The notes: generated by a model from the sequence alone, not told the origin. Counted from the stretch's first letter, positions 15,655 through 25,640 are shown. The stretch: DNA of 64,000 bases from Flavobacteriales bacterium UBA7878 (GCA_002501205.1 DLRW01000037.1:1-64000); one strand, 5' to 3'. Numbers and translations are program-made.

Positions 15655-16422
15655 ATGTCGTTTCTCGACTTCAGCTTCCTGGATCTTATCGACATCCTAC
15701 TGGTAGCTTTCTTACTCTATCAATTGTATCGCCTCATCAAAGACACGGTGGCAATAAATGTGTTGATTGGGGTGGCGGCTATCTACTTGGTCTGGAAATT
15801 AGTGCAGGCTCTGCAAATGGAATTGCTAAGTGAGATTTTAGGTCAGTTTATCGGAGTAGGAGTAATCGCCCTGGTTATAGTTTTCCAACAAGAGATTCGT
15901 CGATTTTTGCTCATGATCGGTTCTACCAACTTCACTCGCCGCAAGGCACTCTTGCGCTTTTGGCGGATCCAAGGCGATGATGATACTTCCTTGGTTGACT
16001 ATAGCGATTTAATCAAGGCTTGTGGTTCTATGGCCCGCAGTAAAACCGGCGCTTTAATCGTAATTGAGGGAGACTCTAAACTGGGTTTTTATGCCAGTAC
16101 CGGCACACCCATTGGAGCCCAAATCAGTGCCGGATTATTGGAAAGTATATTCGCCAAGAACTCTCCATTGCATGATGGTGCCGTTATCGTAAGCGGAAAC
16201 AAGATTGTGGCTGCAGGCTGTATTTTACCCTTAACGGAGAAAACCAATTTACCCTCTCGCTTTGGCTTACGACACCGAGCCGCTTTAGGTATTTCTGAAA
16301 AAGCGAATGCTCTCGCCATTGTGGTATCTGAAGAGACTGGCGAAATTAGTGTGGTTCGTAACGATCACTTCCAGAATAAGGTAAGCTTGGATGAACTGAA
16401 GCTTGCTTTGAAAGACGATTAA
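15655..16422 (+). CDS. cdaA: Diadenylate cyclase CdaA
   Basis: This membrane-bound enzyme makes the second messenger cyclic di-AMP from two ATP. There are three N-terminal hydrophobic helices (about 10-30, 33-50, 62-78) followed by a DAC domain with the catalytic DGA at 174-176 and RHR at 206-208 (FGLRHRAALGIS), and SEETGEISVV near the end. Length of 255 is typical. The ATG directly follows the folP stop. The folP-cdaA order is conserved across Bacteroidota; the CdaR regulator found with CdaA in Firmicutes is not present here. The stop codon overlaps the stop of the convergent TolC-family gene. Confidence 0.93.
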   Translation: MSFLDFSFLDLIDILLVAFLLYQLYRLIKDTVAINVLIGVAAIYLVWKLVQALQMELLSEILGQFIGVGVIALVIVFQQEIRRFLLMIGSTNFTRRKALLRFWRIQGDDDTSLVDYSDLIKACGSMARSKTGALIVIEGDSKLGFYASTGTPIGAQISAGLLESIFAKNSPLHDGAVIVSGNKIVAAGCILPLTEKTNLPSRFGLRHRAALGISEKANALAIVVSEETGEISVVRNDHFQNKVSLDELKLALKDD

Positions 16423-17882
16423 TACTCGGCTTTGTAGCTAATTACCTGGTCATTCACAAAATCGTATAAGCACAAGCGTCGCAGGGTGTAATAAGCCACC
16501 CAAAAGCGCTGCAGCTCTCGCAGATAACTTTGCTTAGCACCGTCTTTTTCACTTTGCGCGATATTGATATCCGTAATGCTAATTTTCCCGGTAAGGTATC
16601 GCTGACGAGCCACTTCATAACGTTTTTGGGCTACGGTATCGGCCTTAGCCGCAATGTTTAAGCGTTGGTGTTGGGCATTAAACTGCATCACCTGAAGAAA
16701 GATTTCCTGCTCAAAATTGATTTCGTCCTGCTCAATATTTACTTCCTGTAATTGGCGGTTGGCCTCAGCCCTGCGAATTTGGGATCGCGCCTGTCCCCAA
16801 TCTACAATTGGGATATTAATGCCAATGGAAATATTCTGCTGCTGTGCATAGGGATTAGCATAGGCAGCATTATAGGTATCGGCCTGTCGGTTTAAACCGA
16901 AGTTGGCACTGAGGTTAAAATTGTAATTGGTGTTTCCACGGGCTTGGGCTACAGATTGTTCAGCTTCCAATCGACGGCGGCGGAAATCCAGTACTGCAGC
17001 ACGATTTTTTCGGGCTTCCCCCAAGGCCTTATCTAAGTTAACTTCCATTTGGGGAACCTCCGAAGGGATGCCTAATTCCAATTCTTCCTCGGTAGGGATG
17101 CCTAAATAACGCTTCAATTCCTGCGCCGCTACCTCATAGTTCAGGCGGGCATTAGTGAGCGAATTTTCTGCATTCAACAAATTCAATTCAATTTGTAAAA
17201 GGTCGTTTTCGGCAATCTTTCCCAAATTATAGCGCCCTTGGGAAATTTTATAAATGGTATCGTTGTTCTTTACATTTTGCTCGGCAATGCGCATGCTGAT
17301 TTTAGAGGTGAGCGCTGCGAAATACAATTGGGTAGTTTCATTGGCAATGTCCTCCAGGTCTTCTGAATAAGCCCTACGCGATGCTTCATAGGCCAGGGGC
17401 TGAATCTTATTTTCCCATTTCAAAGAATTGTAGAGAAACATCGGTTGGAAATAACTCACCGAAATAGGGGTGCTGAAATAGTTAATTCTTCGATCCGGGC
17501 GGTATACATCAGTTCTTTGCAGACTGCTTATTAATGATAAGCGACCACCGGTCCATATCACATTTTGGTCTAAGGAGAGGTTGCCGCTTAAGAATAATTG
17601 TTCACGCTCCGGAAAATCATAGGTTCCATCGGGTTGGGTTACTCGGTCAATGGCACTGGAGTAATTGGGTAGACTACCACTTAAGTTCAGTTGAGGCAAT
17701 AAACTGGCTCTGAATTGACGGTAATTCCAATAGCGATTTTCAGCGGTATTGATAGCCCGGAAATAGGAGGGTGATTGCTTTTGCGCTCTTAAGATGGCCC
17801 CTTTCAGGTCGAGCATTTGGCTTTGCGCCGATGCACTTCCCATTATAAGGAAGGCCAGTATCAGGCGATACACTTTATTCAT
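16419..17882 (-). CDS. TolC-family outer-membrane efflux protein
   Basis: This is the outer-membrane channel of a tripartite exporter. The signal peptide MNKVYRLILAFLIMGSASAQ fixes the ATG at 17882; an in-frame TTG at 17897 is unlikely. The mature 465 residues show the two-fold TolC plan of long amphipathic helices (for example NDLLQIELNLLNAENSLTNARL and FEQEIFLQVMQFNAQHQRLNI) separated by short beta segments. It is the third gene of the adaptor/permease/TolC operon and overlaps the permease stop by 8 bases. Confidence 0.88.
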   Translation of the reverse strand: MNKVYRLILAFLIMGSASAQSQMLDLKGAILRAQKQSPSYFRAINTAENRYWNYRQFRASLLPQLNLSGSLPNYSSAIDRVTQPDGTYDFPEREQLFLSGNLSLDQNVIWTGGRLSLISSLQRTDVYRPDRRINYFSTPISVSYFQPMFLYNSLKWENKIQPLAYEASRRAYSEDLEDIANETTQLYFAALTSKISMRIAEQNVKNNDTIYKISQGRYNLGKIAENDLLQIELNLLNAENSLTNARLNYEVAAQELKRYLGIPTEEELELGIPSEVPQMEVNLDKALGEARKNRAAVLDFRRRRLEAEQSVAQARGNTNYNFNLSANFGLNRQADTYNAAYANPYAQQQNISIGINIPIVDWGQARSQIRRAEANRQLQEVNIEQDEINFEQEIFLQVMQFNAQHQRLNIAAKADTVAQKRYEVARQRYLTGKISITDINIAQSEKDGAKQSYLRELQRFWVAYYTLRRLCLYDFVNDQVISYKAEY

Positions 17883-19197
17883 AGCGTAAAGATTCAACAG
17901 GGTTTTTCTCCGCCGCTTGACGTGCAGGGGATAATCCGAATACCAATCCGGTAATGGAGGCTACTCCAAAGGAAATGATTATGGAAATCGGACTTACAAT
18001 GGTTTCAATATCTGCAAATTCACTAATCACGTAGGAGGCCAATACCCCCAGGATTACACCGATTATACCACCGCTTAAACTGATTAATAAGGCTTCGAAC
18101 AAGAACTGAGTAATGATGTCCTTTTTCTTAGCACCAATTGCCAGGCGGGTACCAATTTCCTTGGTCCGCTCTAATACGGAGGCCAGCATAATATTCATGA
18201 TACCGATTCCACCTACCAATAAAGAAATACCGGCAATCGCACTTAAAACCAAGTTGAAGATGTCTTTGGTTCGTTGTTGCTGCTCCAAGAGTTGCTGGGG
18301 AATGATAATTTCAAAATCTACCATTCCATTGTGAGTCCGTTTCAATAGTCTGCTGATCACATCTGCGCTGCTAGCTAAATACTCACTATTATCGATTTGT
18401 ACTAATAAACGATCCAGTTGATGGTAATTATTACTGGTGCTGGTTTTTTCTTCGTCTTCATCATCATCGAAGCGCCCACTTGATTCGCGCAACTTCGCAC
18501 GATCGCGGTAACGACTCAGTACGGTGGTGATAGGAGCATAAATGTCCATATTATAATCACGGATGCCTAAGTTTTCCTGAGCTTGGGTAGTGATGTTCAA
18601 AGTTTGAGAAACACCAATAATGGTGAGCCATTGATTCCCCACTTTAATTTTATCGCCTAAGGGACGTTTGCCAGGGAAAAGCTTTTTTGCCATACCACTG
18701 CCAATAATGCAAACGGGTTCTTGCATTTCTAAATGCTCGGGCGAGAACATTTGCCCATAGCGCAGCGGAATATTTGAAACCGGGAAAAAACTGGGTTCTA
18801 CACCAATCAATTTAGTGCTGCGACGTCGTCCGCCGGAAATCACCGAAGTTTCAATTACCACCTCAGGACTAACCGCGGCTGCGGTGGGTAAAACCCGACT
18901 AATACTACGTGCATCTTGGAGGTCTAAACCTTTGGAAAATCGTTTGGGCTCTTTGGCTGATAAGTCTTCTTCAATCTTCTCGTCTTTTTGCTCAACTATG
19001 GGTTTAATTTCGATATTATTAACCCCTACCAATTCAATTTGCCGGAGAATTTCAGCCTGGGCTCCTTCGCCAATAGCCAGCATGGTAATTACTGCTGCTA
19101 CTCCGAAAATGATCCCAAGAGCAGTAAGGATGGAGCGCAGGGTATTAGCGAGAATGGCGTCGAGCGCGATATTTAAATTGGTGAGTAATCGATCCAT
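17875..19197 (-). CDS. MacB-type ABC transporter permease (no ATPase domain)
   Basis: A 440-residue inner-membrane FtsX/MacB permease: one N-terminal helix (TLRSILTALGIIFGVAAVIT), a large periplasmic MacB-PCD domain, and three C-terminal helices with the conserved LVGGIGIMNIMLASVLERTKEIG and ARQAAEKNPVESLRYE. Such proteins drive mechanotransmission export of peptides, lipids or small molecules. MacB normally carries its own ATPase, but this protein has none and no ATPase gene lies in the operon, so it must use a partner encoded elsewhere. An acidic insert (DDDEDEEKTSTSNN) is unusual. Its ATG shares a base with the stop of the adaptor gene (TAATG). Confidence 0.9.
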   Translation of the reverse strand: MDRLLTNLNIALDAILANTLRSILTALGIIFGVAAVITMLAIGEGAQAEILRQIELVGVNNIEIKPIVEQKDEKIEEDLSAKEPKRFSKGLDLQDARSISRVLPTAAAVSPEVVIETSVISGGRRRSTKLIGVEPSFFPVSNIPLRYGQMFSPEHLEMQEPVCIIGSGMAKKLFPGKRPLGDKIKVGNQWLTIIGVSQTLNITTQAQENLGIRDYNMDIYAPITTVLSRYRDRAKLRESSGRFDDDEDEEKTSTSNNYHQLDRLLVQIDNSEYLASSADVISRLLKRTHNGMVDFEIIIPQQLLEQQQRTKDIFNLVLSAIAGISLLVGGIGIMNIMLASVLERTKEIGTRLAIGAKKKDIITQFLFEALLISLSGGIIGVILGVLASYVISEFADIETIVSPISIIISFGVASITGLVFGLSPARQAAEKNPVESLRYE

Positions 19198-20447
19198 TAA
19201 GAATCACTTAAAGTCCGAATACTATTATCACTAGCCGAAGCAGGTTCGGTTAAATAGACTTCAACATCGGCTTCCAGGCCGGCTTCAATCACTGCAAATT
19301 CGTCATTTCGCGAACCAATGCGTACTTCTTGTTTTTCGATAGAAGCCCCATCTTTCATGTATACAAAGGTGATATCGTCTTCGCTGAATATCGCTTCCAA
19401 GGGAACCTGTACTACGGACTCCAGGGTCTTGGTGATGATCGCATTGGAAGTGGTCATGCCAGGACGATAAGTGCTATCCGCCTCATTTACTTCGATAATG
19501 ATTTCAAAAACTTTGCTTTCGGAGTTTTCGCGATCTACGCCCACATTGGCTACCTCAGTTACCGTGCCGCTAAGCTTAACATCCGGAAATGCATCCAGGC
19601 CAATTTCAACTTCCTGTCCTGTTTTTACTTTGCGGATATCCACTTCATTAATATAAGTCTTGCTCTCCATTTGGCTGAGGTCGGGGAGAGTCGCTACACC
19701 TGGATCCCAAGGTGAAATGGTAGAGCCGGTTTTACGCTTTTCGCCGCTCCACTCTCGAATGTAAATCACCATTCCGGGTTTGGGGGCCGTAATTACGAAT
19801 TCCTTCTCCAGATCTTGAAGACTCTCATATTTATTGCGGGTTTGCGCTAGGGTGGCACCAGCTTCTCGCATTTTGGCCCGACTTTGTTCCTGTTTAATTT
19901 TGTAGTTCTCCTTGCTCTGTTCCAGATTTTGCTCCAGCTTAATCAGATCCAGTTTTAACCTTTGAATGGTTGCAGGGGGTTCAAACTCACTTTGTTCAAT
20001 TTCCACTTTCTTTTGTCGGATATCGAATTCTAAACTTTCAATACCGCTACGTTCCTGGCGTAGTTCGAGGGTGGTGTCTAATTTGGTTTGAGTGTATTGG
20101 CTTTGGGCTTTTTCCAACTCATTATATAAATCATTGAGTCTACCGCTGAGTTCGGTTTTATCCAATTGGGCCACCATATCGCCTTTTTCTACATAGGTGC
20201 CTTCCGCTACCAGATCGGAGATTTTTATGTTATACAGTCCAAAACGACGTGCATTTTGGGGACCGCTGATATCTTCCGAATTCTTAGCCATCAACTCACC
20301 AGAGCTGGTCACTACATCTTTAAATTCTCCCAGAAAGGATTTGGCGGTTATGTCTCGACTAATTTCCTCTTCACCACTGAGGGCCCAAAAGGAAAGGATC
20401 AACACCAGTGCCCCGGCGCCAATCCATAGATTGCGGTTTTTCTTCAA
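19197..20447 (-). CDS. MacA/HlyD-type periplasmic adaptor (TTG start)
   Basis: The adaptor bridges the MacB-like permease and the TolC channel. One N-terminal anchor helix (NLWIGAGALVLILSFWAL), a first half-lipoyl segment, a long coiled coil (about residues 105-215: ELEKAQSQYTQTKLDTTLEL and onward), the second lipoyl half with ITAPKPGMVIYIREW, then beta-barrel and membrane-proximal domains. At 416 residues it is complete. The reading frame begins with TTG at 20447; there is no nearby ATG. It is the first gene of a three-gene operon, and a near-consensus promoter element CGAAAGTA (TACTTTCG on the minus strand) lies 33 bases upstream. Confidence 0.88.
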   Translation of the reverse strand: MKKNRNLWIGAGALVLILSFWALSGEEEISRDITAKSFLGEFKDVVTSSGELMAKNSEDISGPQNARRFGLYNIKISDLVAEGTYVEKGDMVAQLDKTELSGRLNDLYNELEKAQSQYTQTKLDTTLELRQERSGIESLEFDIRQKKVEIEQSEFEPPATIQRLKLDLIKLEQNLEQSKENYKIKQEQSRAKMREAGATLAQTRNKYESLQDLEKEFVITAPKPGMVIYIREWSGEKRKTGSTISPWDPGVATLPDLSQMESKTYINEVDIRKVKTGQEVEIGLDAFPDVKLSGTVTEVANVGVDRENSESKVFEIIIEVNEADSTYRPGMTTSNAIITKTLESVVQVPLEAIFSEDDITFVYMKDGASIEKQEVRIGSRNDEFAVIEAGLEADVEVYLTEPASASDNSIRTLSDS

Positions 20448-20560
20448 GATAGTTCCACTTAGGTTTATACAGAGCGTTACGAAAGTAGGAAAATTGTGTA
20501 TGAATGCGGTTTTCGCCGAGATTAGTCTAAATTTTCCTGGAAAGTTCCCTTTTTGAAAGC

Positions 20561-21277
20561 TTAGTAGGGGGCCTTATCTGGCCAGGCGGCAACGCCCATC
20601 ACGTAATTATTGATTACATCCAGTTTTTCGGCATAAGCGTCACCCATAAAGCCTTTTAATTGTGCATAATCGATTTCCAATCGATAAGCCCTTTGAATGC
20701 GAGAGGCCGTAGGAAAGTAGGACCAATGCCATTTTTCTTCGCGGTAGCCGGCATCCCGGTATGGATTAAAACGGGTATAGGGTTGGTAAAAGCCGAATTC
20801 CGCCGCATGGGCTTGGAGCCAGGCATAAATTTCGGCGCCTTTTCCGCTTTCGAAATAGCTGTTTTCTAAGGCATTTAAATCGAGGTCGGTTCCCCAATGA
20901 TGTCGGCTGGTCCCAGGCATGGAGCTGTATTGTAAAATACGTTCCGCTCGATCTGATTCATCACCACCAAAGCTTAACCATTTACGGTTCCAAATGCCTT
21001 TTTGATAGCTGCGATTGCGAGTAGCAGAAATAATGGTTAAGGAAATTCCATCTGCTTGGGCAGCATCCCACATATCCTTAAAAGCATCGTATACTTCCTC
21101 GCGGAGGTAGGATTCTTTAGTACAATATTTGGATCGGACTTTGTCGAAATCGCGGTGCCTGCCGGGATCAATGTCTCCCAGCAGCTCCGCTTTTTCAAAT
21201 TGTGGAATTCGTAAAAAACTACTGTTCACCATCCAGGAAAGGAGTAGGAACAGGAATATTTTGCCTTTTTGCTTCAC
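20561..21277 (-). CDS. M15-family D-alanyl-D-alanine carboxypeptidase (VanY-like, GTG start)
   Basis: This zinc peptidase of the VanY/M15B class trims cell-wall peptides. Visible features are the helix SATRNRSYQKGIWNRKW, the zinc-binding GTSRHHWGTDLDL with its His and Asp, and the closing EEKWHWSYFP carrying the catalytic Glu and last zinc His. An N-terminal hydrophobic stretch (KIFLFLLLSWMVNSSF) acts as signal peptide or anchor. The start is GTG directly abutting the TAA of icd, so its translation is likely coupled to that of icd. The pairing of a peptidoglycan enzyme with isocitrate dehydrogenase has no obvious functional reason. Confidence 0.85.
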   Translation of the reverse strand: MKQKGKIFLFLLLSWMVNSSFLRIPQFEKAELLGDIDPGRHRDFDKVRSKYCTKESYLREEVYDAFKDMWDAAQADGISLTIISATRNRSYQKGIWNRKWLSFGGDESDRAERILQYSSMPGTSRHHWGTDLDLNALENSYFESGKGAEIYAWLQAHAAEFGFYQPYTRFNPYRDAGYREEKWHWSYFPTASRIQRAYRLEIDYAQLKGFMGDAYAEKLDVINNYVMGVAAWPDKAPY

Positions 21278-23497
21278 TTAGCCAATAATGGCATTTAAGG
21301 TAGCGCTGGGACGCATAGCATCGCTCACCAAACTCTCGGTAGGATGGAAGTACCCCGCAATGTTCACGGCCTTGCCTTGTACTTCGGTCAATTCTTTTGC
21401 AATCTGTGCTTCCTCTGCTTCTAATTTTTCGGCAACCGGAGTAAAGATGGCTTTCAATTGAGCATCTTTATCCTGATTCGCTAAAGCACGGGCCCAATAT
21501 TGCGCCAGATAGAAATGACTGCCACGGTTGTCAATTTCGTTCACCTTCCGAGATGGGCCTTTATTATTGTTGAGGTAATGCGTGGTGGCTACATCCAAAG
21601 CTTCAGCAATTACTTTGGCTTTTGGATTAGATCCTACTTCGGCCAAATGTTCTAAAGAAGCGGCTAAAGCGAGGAATTCACCCAATGAATCCCAACGAAG
21701 GTGATTCTCTTCAACAAATTGCTCCACATGCTTGGGGGCAGAACCACCGGCTCCGGTTTCGAATAAACCACCACCGTTCATTAAAGGAACGATACTCAGC
21801 ATCTTAGCGCTGGTACCAACTTCTAAAATAGGGAAGAGGTCGGTTAGGTAATCGCGTAATACATTGCCGGTTACAGAAATAGTATCTAAACCATCCTTGG
21901 TACGCTGACAACTATAACGAGTGGCTTCAGTAACACTCATAATAGGTAATTCTAAGCCAGTAGTATTGTGTTCTTTCAAGTAGGTGTTTACCTTTTTGAT
22001 AAGCTCACGGTCGTGGGCACGCTCTTCATCTAACCAGAATACCGCAGGGTTTCCAGTAGCGCGAGCACGATTTACGGCTAATTTAACCCAATCACGTACC
22101 GGGGCATCTTTAACCTGACACATACGCCAGATATCACCGGCTTCAACATCATGACTTAATAAGGTATTGCCTTCGGCGTCGACCACCATCATGGTTCCGG
22201 CCTGATCTAAAATAAAGGTCTTATCATGAGAACCGTATTCTTCGGCTTTTTGAGCCATTAAGCCCACATTGCTCACACTACCCATGGTCGTAGGATCGAA
22301 GGCACCATTTTCCTTGCAGAAGTTGATGGTTTCTTCATAAAGTCGAGCATAGCTACGATCCGGAATACAGGCTTTGGTATCCTGAGTTTCGTCTTGCTTG
22401 TTCCACATGCGGCCTGAAGTACGAATCATGGCAGGCATAGAAGCATCAATGATCACATCATTAGGCATATGGAGATTGGTGATACCACGATGAGAGTTCA
22501 CCATGGCTAAGTCGGGTCCATTAGCATAACAGGCCTCGATATCTGCTTCAATAGCTTTGCGTTCGGCATCGGGTAAGCTGGCAATTTTATCCAGAATTGG
22601 CGTCATACCACTGCTGGGGCTAATGCCTAATTGAGCGAAGGTTTCAGCATATTTTTCAAAAACAGGTTTGAAGAAGGCTTTTACGAAAAATCCGAAAATC
22701 ACTGGATCCGAAACCTTCATCATGGTAGCTTTCATATGCACTGAGAAGAGTACGCCTTTGGCTTTGGCATCGGCAATTTCTTTCTCGATAAAAGCTTCTA
22801 AAGATTTAGCACTCATAAAAGAGGCGTCAATAACTTCGCCTTCTTGAAGGGCTAAGCCTGACTTCCATACTTTCTCGGAACCATCCGCTAATTTCTGGAC
22901 GATTTTAACAGTGGTGGGAGCAGATAGGGTAGTAGACTTTTCACTGCCAAAGAAGTCTCCTTCATCCATACTGGCAACATGGGAAAGCGAATCGGCAGAC
23001 CAGGCACCCATTGAATGCGGATGTTTACGAGCAAATTCCTTCACGGCTTTTGGAGCACGACGATCTGAGTTTCCTTCGCGCAATACAGGGTTTACAGCAC
23101 TACCTTTTACCTTGTCGTAACGTGCTTGGATATCACGTTCTTCATCGGTCTTTGCTTGATCCGGATAATCAGGAATGGCATAGCCTTGCTCCTGTAATTC
23201 TTTGATGGCTGCTTTAAGCTGAGGTAAAGAAGCACTGATATTCGGCAATTTGATGATATTGGCTTCCGGTGTTTTGGCAATGGCACCTAATTCTGCCAGG
23301 GTATCCGAAATTTTCTGCTCTTCACTTAAGTATTCTGGAACCACGGCCAAGATCCTAGCTGCGAGTGAAATATCTCTGGTTTCCACCTCAATACCCGCAG
23401 GTTGGGTAAAGCTTTGTACAATAGGTAAAAAGGAGCGGGTGGCTAGGGCCGGAGCCTCATCGGTGAGGGTGTAGAGGATCTTGTGTGGATTACTCAT
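21278..23497 (-). CDS. icd: Monomeric NADP-dependent isocitrate dehydrogenase
   Basis: It oxidises isocitrate to 2-oxoglutarate with NADP in the TCA cycle. The 739-residue length and the opening KILYTLTDEAPALATRSFLPI identify the large monomeric type, unrelated in size to the roughly 420-residue dimeric enzyme. Substrate-site stretches HPHSMGAWSADSLSHVASMD and NGDSRRAP-like RNSDRRAPKAV equivalents (EGNSDRRAPKAVK here), SGMTPILDK, and NVLRDYLTDLFPILEVGTSA are in place. A consensus promoter lies 89 bases upstream. It is followed without a gap by the M15 peptidase gene. Confidence 0.95.
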   Translation of the reverse strand: MSNPHKILYTLTDEAPALATRSFLPIVQSFTQPAGIEVETRDISLAARILAVVPEYLSEEQKISDTLAELGAIAKTPEANIIKLPNISASLPQLKAAIKELQEQGYAIPDYPDQAKTDEERDIQARYDKVKGSAVNPVLREGNSDRRAPKAVKEFARKHPHSMGAWSADSLSHVASMDEGDFFGSEKSTTLSAPTTVKIVQKLADGSEKVWKSGLALQEGEVIDASFMSAKSLEAFIEKEIADAKAKGVLFSVHMKATMMKVSDPVIFGFFVKAFFKPVFEKYAETFAQLGISPSSGMTPILDKIASLPDAERKAIEADIEACYANGPDLAMVNSHRGITNLHMPNDVIIDASMPAMIRTSGRMWNKQDETQDTKACIPDRSYARLYEETINFCKENGAFDPTTMGSVSNVGLMAQKAEEYGSHDKTFILDQAGTMMVVDAEGNTLLSHDVEAGDIWRMCQVKDAPVRDWVKLAVNRARATGNPAVFWLDEERAHDRELIKKVNTYLKEHNTTGLELPIMSVTEATRYSCQRTKDGLDTISVTGNVLRDYLTDLFPILEVGTSAKMLSIVPLMNGGGLFETGAGGSAPKHVEQFVEENHLRWDSLGEFLALAASLEHLAEVGSNPKAKVIAEALDVATTHYLNNNKGPSRKVNEIDNRGSHFYLAQYWARALANQDKDAQLKAIFTPVAEKLEAEEAQIAKELTEVQGKAVNIAGYFHPTESLVSDAMRPSATLNAIIG

Positions 23498-23585
23498 ATA
23501 ATTGATTTTATATCTTAATGTTTGATATTAAGTGAGTTAGAACTTGGTGGTTGAGAATACAACTAACTCAAATTCTTAAGGGCCA

Positions 23586-23593
23586 CAAAAATA
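23586..23593 (-). promoter_or_regulatory. Promoter -7 element of icd
   Basis: TATTTTTG on the minus strand is a full match to TAnnTTTG. It predicts a 5' untranslated region of roughly 85 bases. No clear -33 TTTG is seen. Confidence 0.5.
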
Positions 23594-23710
23594 GGAAATT
23601 GGAGATCATTTAAGGCCTGAAGTGACGGTATACTGCGCTAATTTAGAATAGTTTTTGAGCAGATTTTTTGATCTCAGGGTTAAGAACCTTGATTTTGGTG
23701 AGAATTGAAA

Positions 23711-25531
23711 TTATTCAATATCCAATCCTAAATCTTCACGCAATTTTGCGAGGTGTGGATTTTTCTCGAGCAGGTATTGATATTTCTCAGGAGCGGAATA
23801 GGGATCGAGCTTCTGACTGCCTTTTTCAATTTTAAGGCTAAAGAATAAACCAAAGTTTTGAAGCTTCTCGCGGCAATGGTAGAGCAGGTCTCTTTTTATT
23901 TCCTGAAATTTTTGAGCTTGGATATTATTGTCCAGGGTCACTTCCACTTCAAAGTTATCCTTGATTTTAAGCTCTTTTTCCGCTAAAGTCGCCACTACCA
24001 CTTTTTGACCTTCGGCACGTACTTTTTCTACAAAGTCATTCCATACTTGCTGCAATTGCTCTTGCTCAAAAGCTTGCTGTGGTTTGCCATCTACCGGACG
24101 ATCCAGATCTTCTTCTTCCTCCTCCTCACTTTGTTGCTGATCTGGCCCTTCGCCTTTCAGCGCCTGTGAAATTGAAAAGGAGGATCCTCTCTTTTTCTGA
24201 AGTTTATTGGCTCTTGCAGGAGCAGAGTCTGGAGATGATGGTTCAGAATTTACAATGGGTTTTGCAGTTTCTGGCGCTGGATCAGGAGGTGGACTGGCAG
24301 CTTTATTCTCTAGTGGCCTGGAAGGTTCTTCCGCCTGAGGAACTGGCAATGCAGAAGCTGGAGCGGCTTTTTGAGCTTCAATGGTTTTTGAAGGAGCAGG
24401 CTTTGACTTAGGGACTGCTTGGCTGCTTATTTCAGGCTTTTTTTTTTCACCGCCTGTAGCGGTGTTAGCCTCGGCCTTATGCCAGATTTGCATGATGTCC
24501 ATTAAGGCTAATTCTACTAATAAACGGCTGTTATTGCTGTTTTTGTAGCGAACATCCGCTTCTGCCAGCACTTTTAAAGCTGCCAATAAAAAGCGACTGT
24601 TTACTTCCTGAGCTTGCTGTTGATAGCGCTGCTGTACCTCGGCACCCACTTCTAAAAGGGAAAGGGTTGCAGGATCCTGACAAACGAGTAAATCCCGACA
24701 GTGAGAAGCTAAGCCATTGATAAAGAGGTGACCATCAAAACCATTTTCGAGAATATCATTGAAGAGATTCAATAAACCCGCTTGATCTCCGGCCCGAACC
24801 AAATCAATAGTGCGGAAATAATAATCATAGTCGAGGATGCGCAAGTTTTCAATCACATCCTGATAGCTCACATGCTCGCCGGAGAAGGATACGATTCGGT
24901 CAAAAATGGAAAGTGCATCCCTAAGGGCACCGTCTGCTTTTTGGGCGATAATTCGCAAAGCTGAATCATCAGCAGTAACTCCTTCTTTGGCGGCTACATT
25001 TTGCAGATGAGCGGCGATATCTTCTACCGAAATTCGCTTGAAGTCATAAATCTGACAACGACTTAGAATGGTAGGAATAATCTTATGTTTCTCAGTGGTA
25101 GCAAGAATAAAGATGGCATGCTTAGGGGGTTCCTCCAGAGTCTTCAAAAAAGCATTGAAGGCCTGTTGGGAAAGCATATGCACCTCATCAATAATATACA
25201 CTTTATAGCGACCTACCTGTGGAGCAAAGCGCACCTGATCAATCAGGTTCCGGATGTCATCCACCGAGTTGTTGGAAGCCGCATCAAGTTCGAAGATGTT
25301 AAAGGAGAAATCTTGGTCGGCAGTGGTTTCTGCATCGGAATTGATCATCCGGGCCAAAATCCGGGCCGAGGTGGTTTTTCCCACCCCACGAGGGCCTGTA
25401 AACAGTAAGGCTTGCGCCAAGTGATTGCTTTGAATCGCCTTATGCAATGTATTGGTCACATGAGATTGACCTACTACCTCCTCAAAAGCCTGAGGGCGGT
25501 ATTTGCGTGCCGATACAATGTAATTCTCCAT
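23711..25531 (-). CDS. dnaX: DNA polymerase III gamma/tau subunit
   Basis: This is the clamp-loader ATPase of the replisome. The AAA+ module has Walker A GPRGVGKTT (46-54), Walker B IIDEVHMLS, sensor ATTEKHKIIPTILSRCQ and the DnaX third domain to about residue 360. The four-cysteine zinc module normally found between Walker A and B is absent; in its place is a short MINSDAETTADQDFS linker, as in other Flavobacteriia. A Pro/Ala/Lys-rich spacer (about 365-460) with an EEEEEED run leads to a C-terminal domain (about 480-606) equivalent to the tau tail. It has a promoter within 15 bases of the ATG. Confidence 0.95.
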   Translation of the reverse strand: MENYIVSARKYRPQAFEEVVGQSHVTNTLHKAIQSNHLAQALLFTGPRGVGKTTSARILARMINSDAETTADQDFSFNIFELDAASNNSVDDIRNLIDQVRFAPQVGRYKVYIIDEVHMLSQQAFNAFLKTLEEPPKHAIFILATTEKHKIIPTILSRCQIYDFKRISVEDIAAHLQNVAAKEGVTADDSALRIIAQKADGALRDALSIFDRIVSFSGEHVSYQDVIENLRILDYDYYFRTIDLVRAGDQAGLLNLFNDILENGFDGHLFINGLASHCRDLLVCQDPATLSLLEVGAEVQQRYQQQAQEVNSRFLLAALKVLAEADVRYKNSNNSRLLVELALMDIMQIWHKAEANTATGGEKKKPEISSQAVPKSKPAPSKTIEAQKAAPASALPVPQAEEPSRPLENKAASPPPDPAPETAKPIVNSEPSSPDSAPARANKLQKKRGSSFSISQALKGEGPDQQQSEEEEEEDLDRPVDGKPQQAFEQEQLQQVWNDFVEKVRAEGQKVVVATLAEKELKIKDNFEVEVTLDNNIQAQKFQEIKRDLLYHCREKLQNFGLFFSLKIEKGSQKLDPYSAPEKYQYLLEKNPHLAKLREDLGLDIE

Positions 25532-25538
25532 AAGGGGG

Positions 25539-25546
25539 CAAAGATA
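25539..25546 (-). promoter_or_regulatory. Promoter -7 element of dnaX, near-leaderless
   Basis: TATCTTTG on the minus strand fully matches TAnnTTTG and ends only 7 bases before the ATG, so the transcript would begin at or within a few bases of the start codon. The divergent gene has its own element at 25641. Confidence 0.5.
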
Positions 25547-25640
25547 AAATTCTTGCGTTTTGAACTCGTAATTTAAAGACTCAGTTATTCACGATTGAAA
25601 CAACTTAATTATTTAGAGCTAAAATTGAGGCCCTCTTTCA

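Noticed and set aside
24079..24411. Open frame of 110 codons opposite dnaX
   Set aside because: It is a shadow of the Pro/Ala/Glu-rich spacer of DnaX, where low complexity keeps the other strand open.
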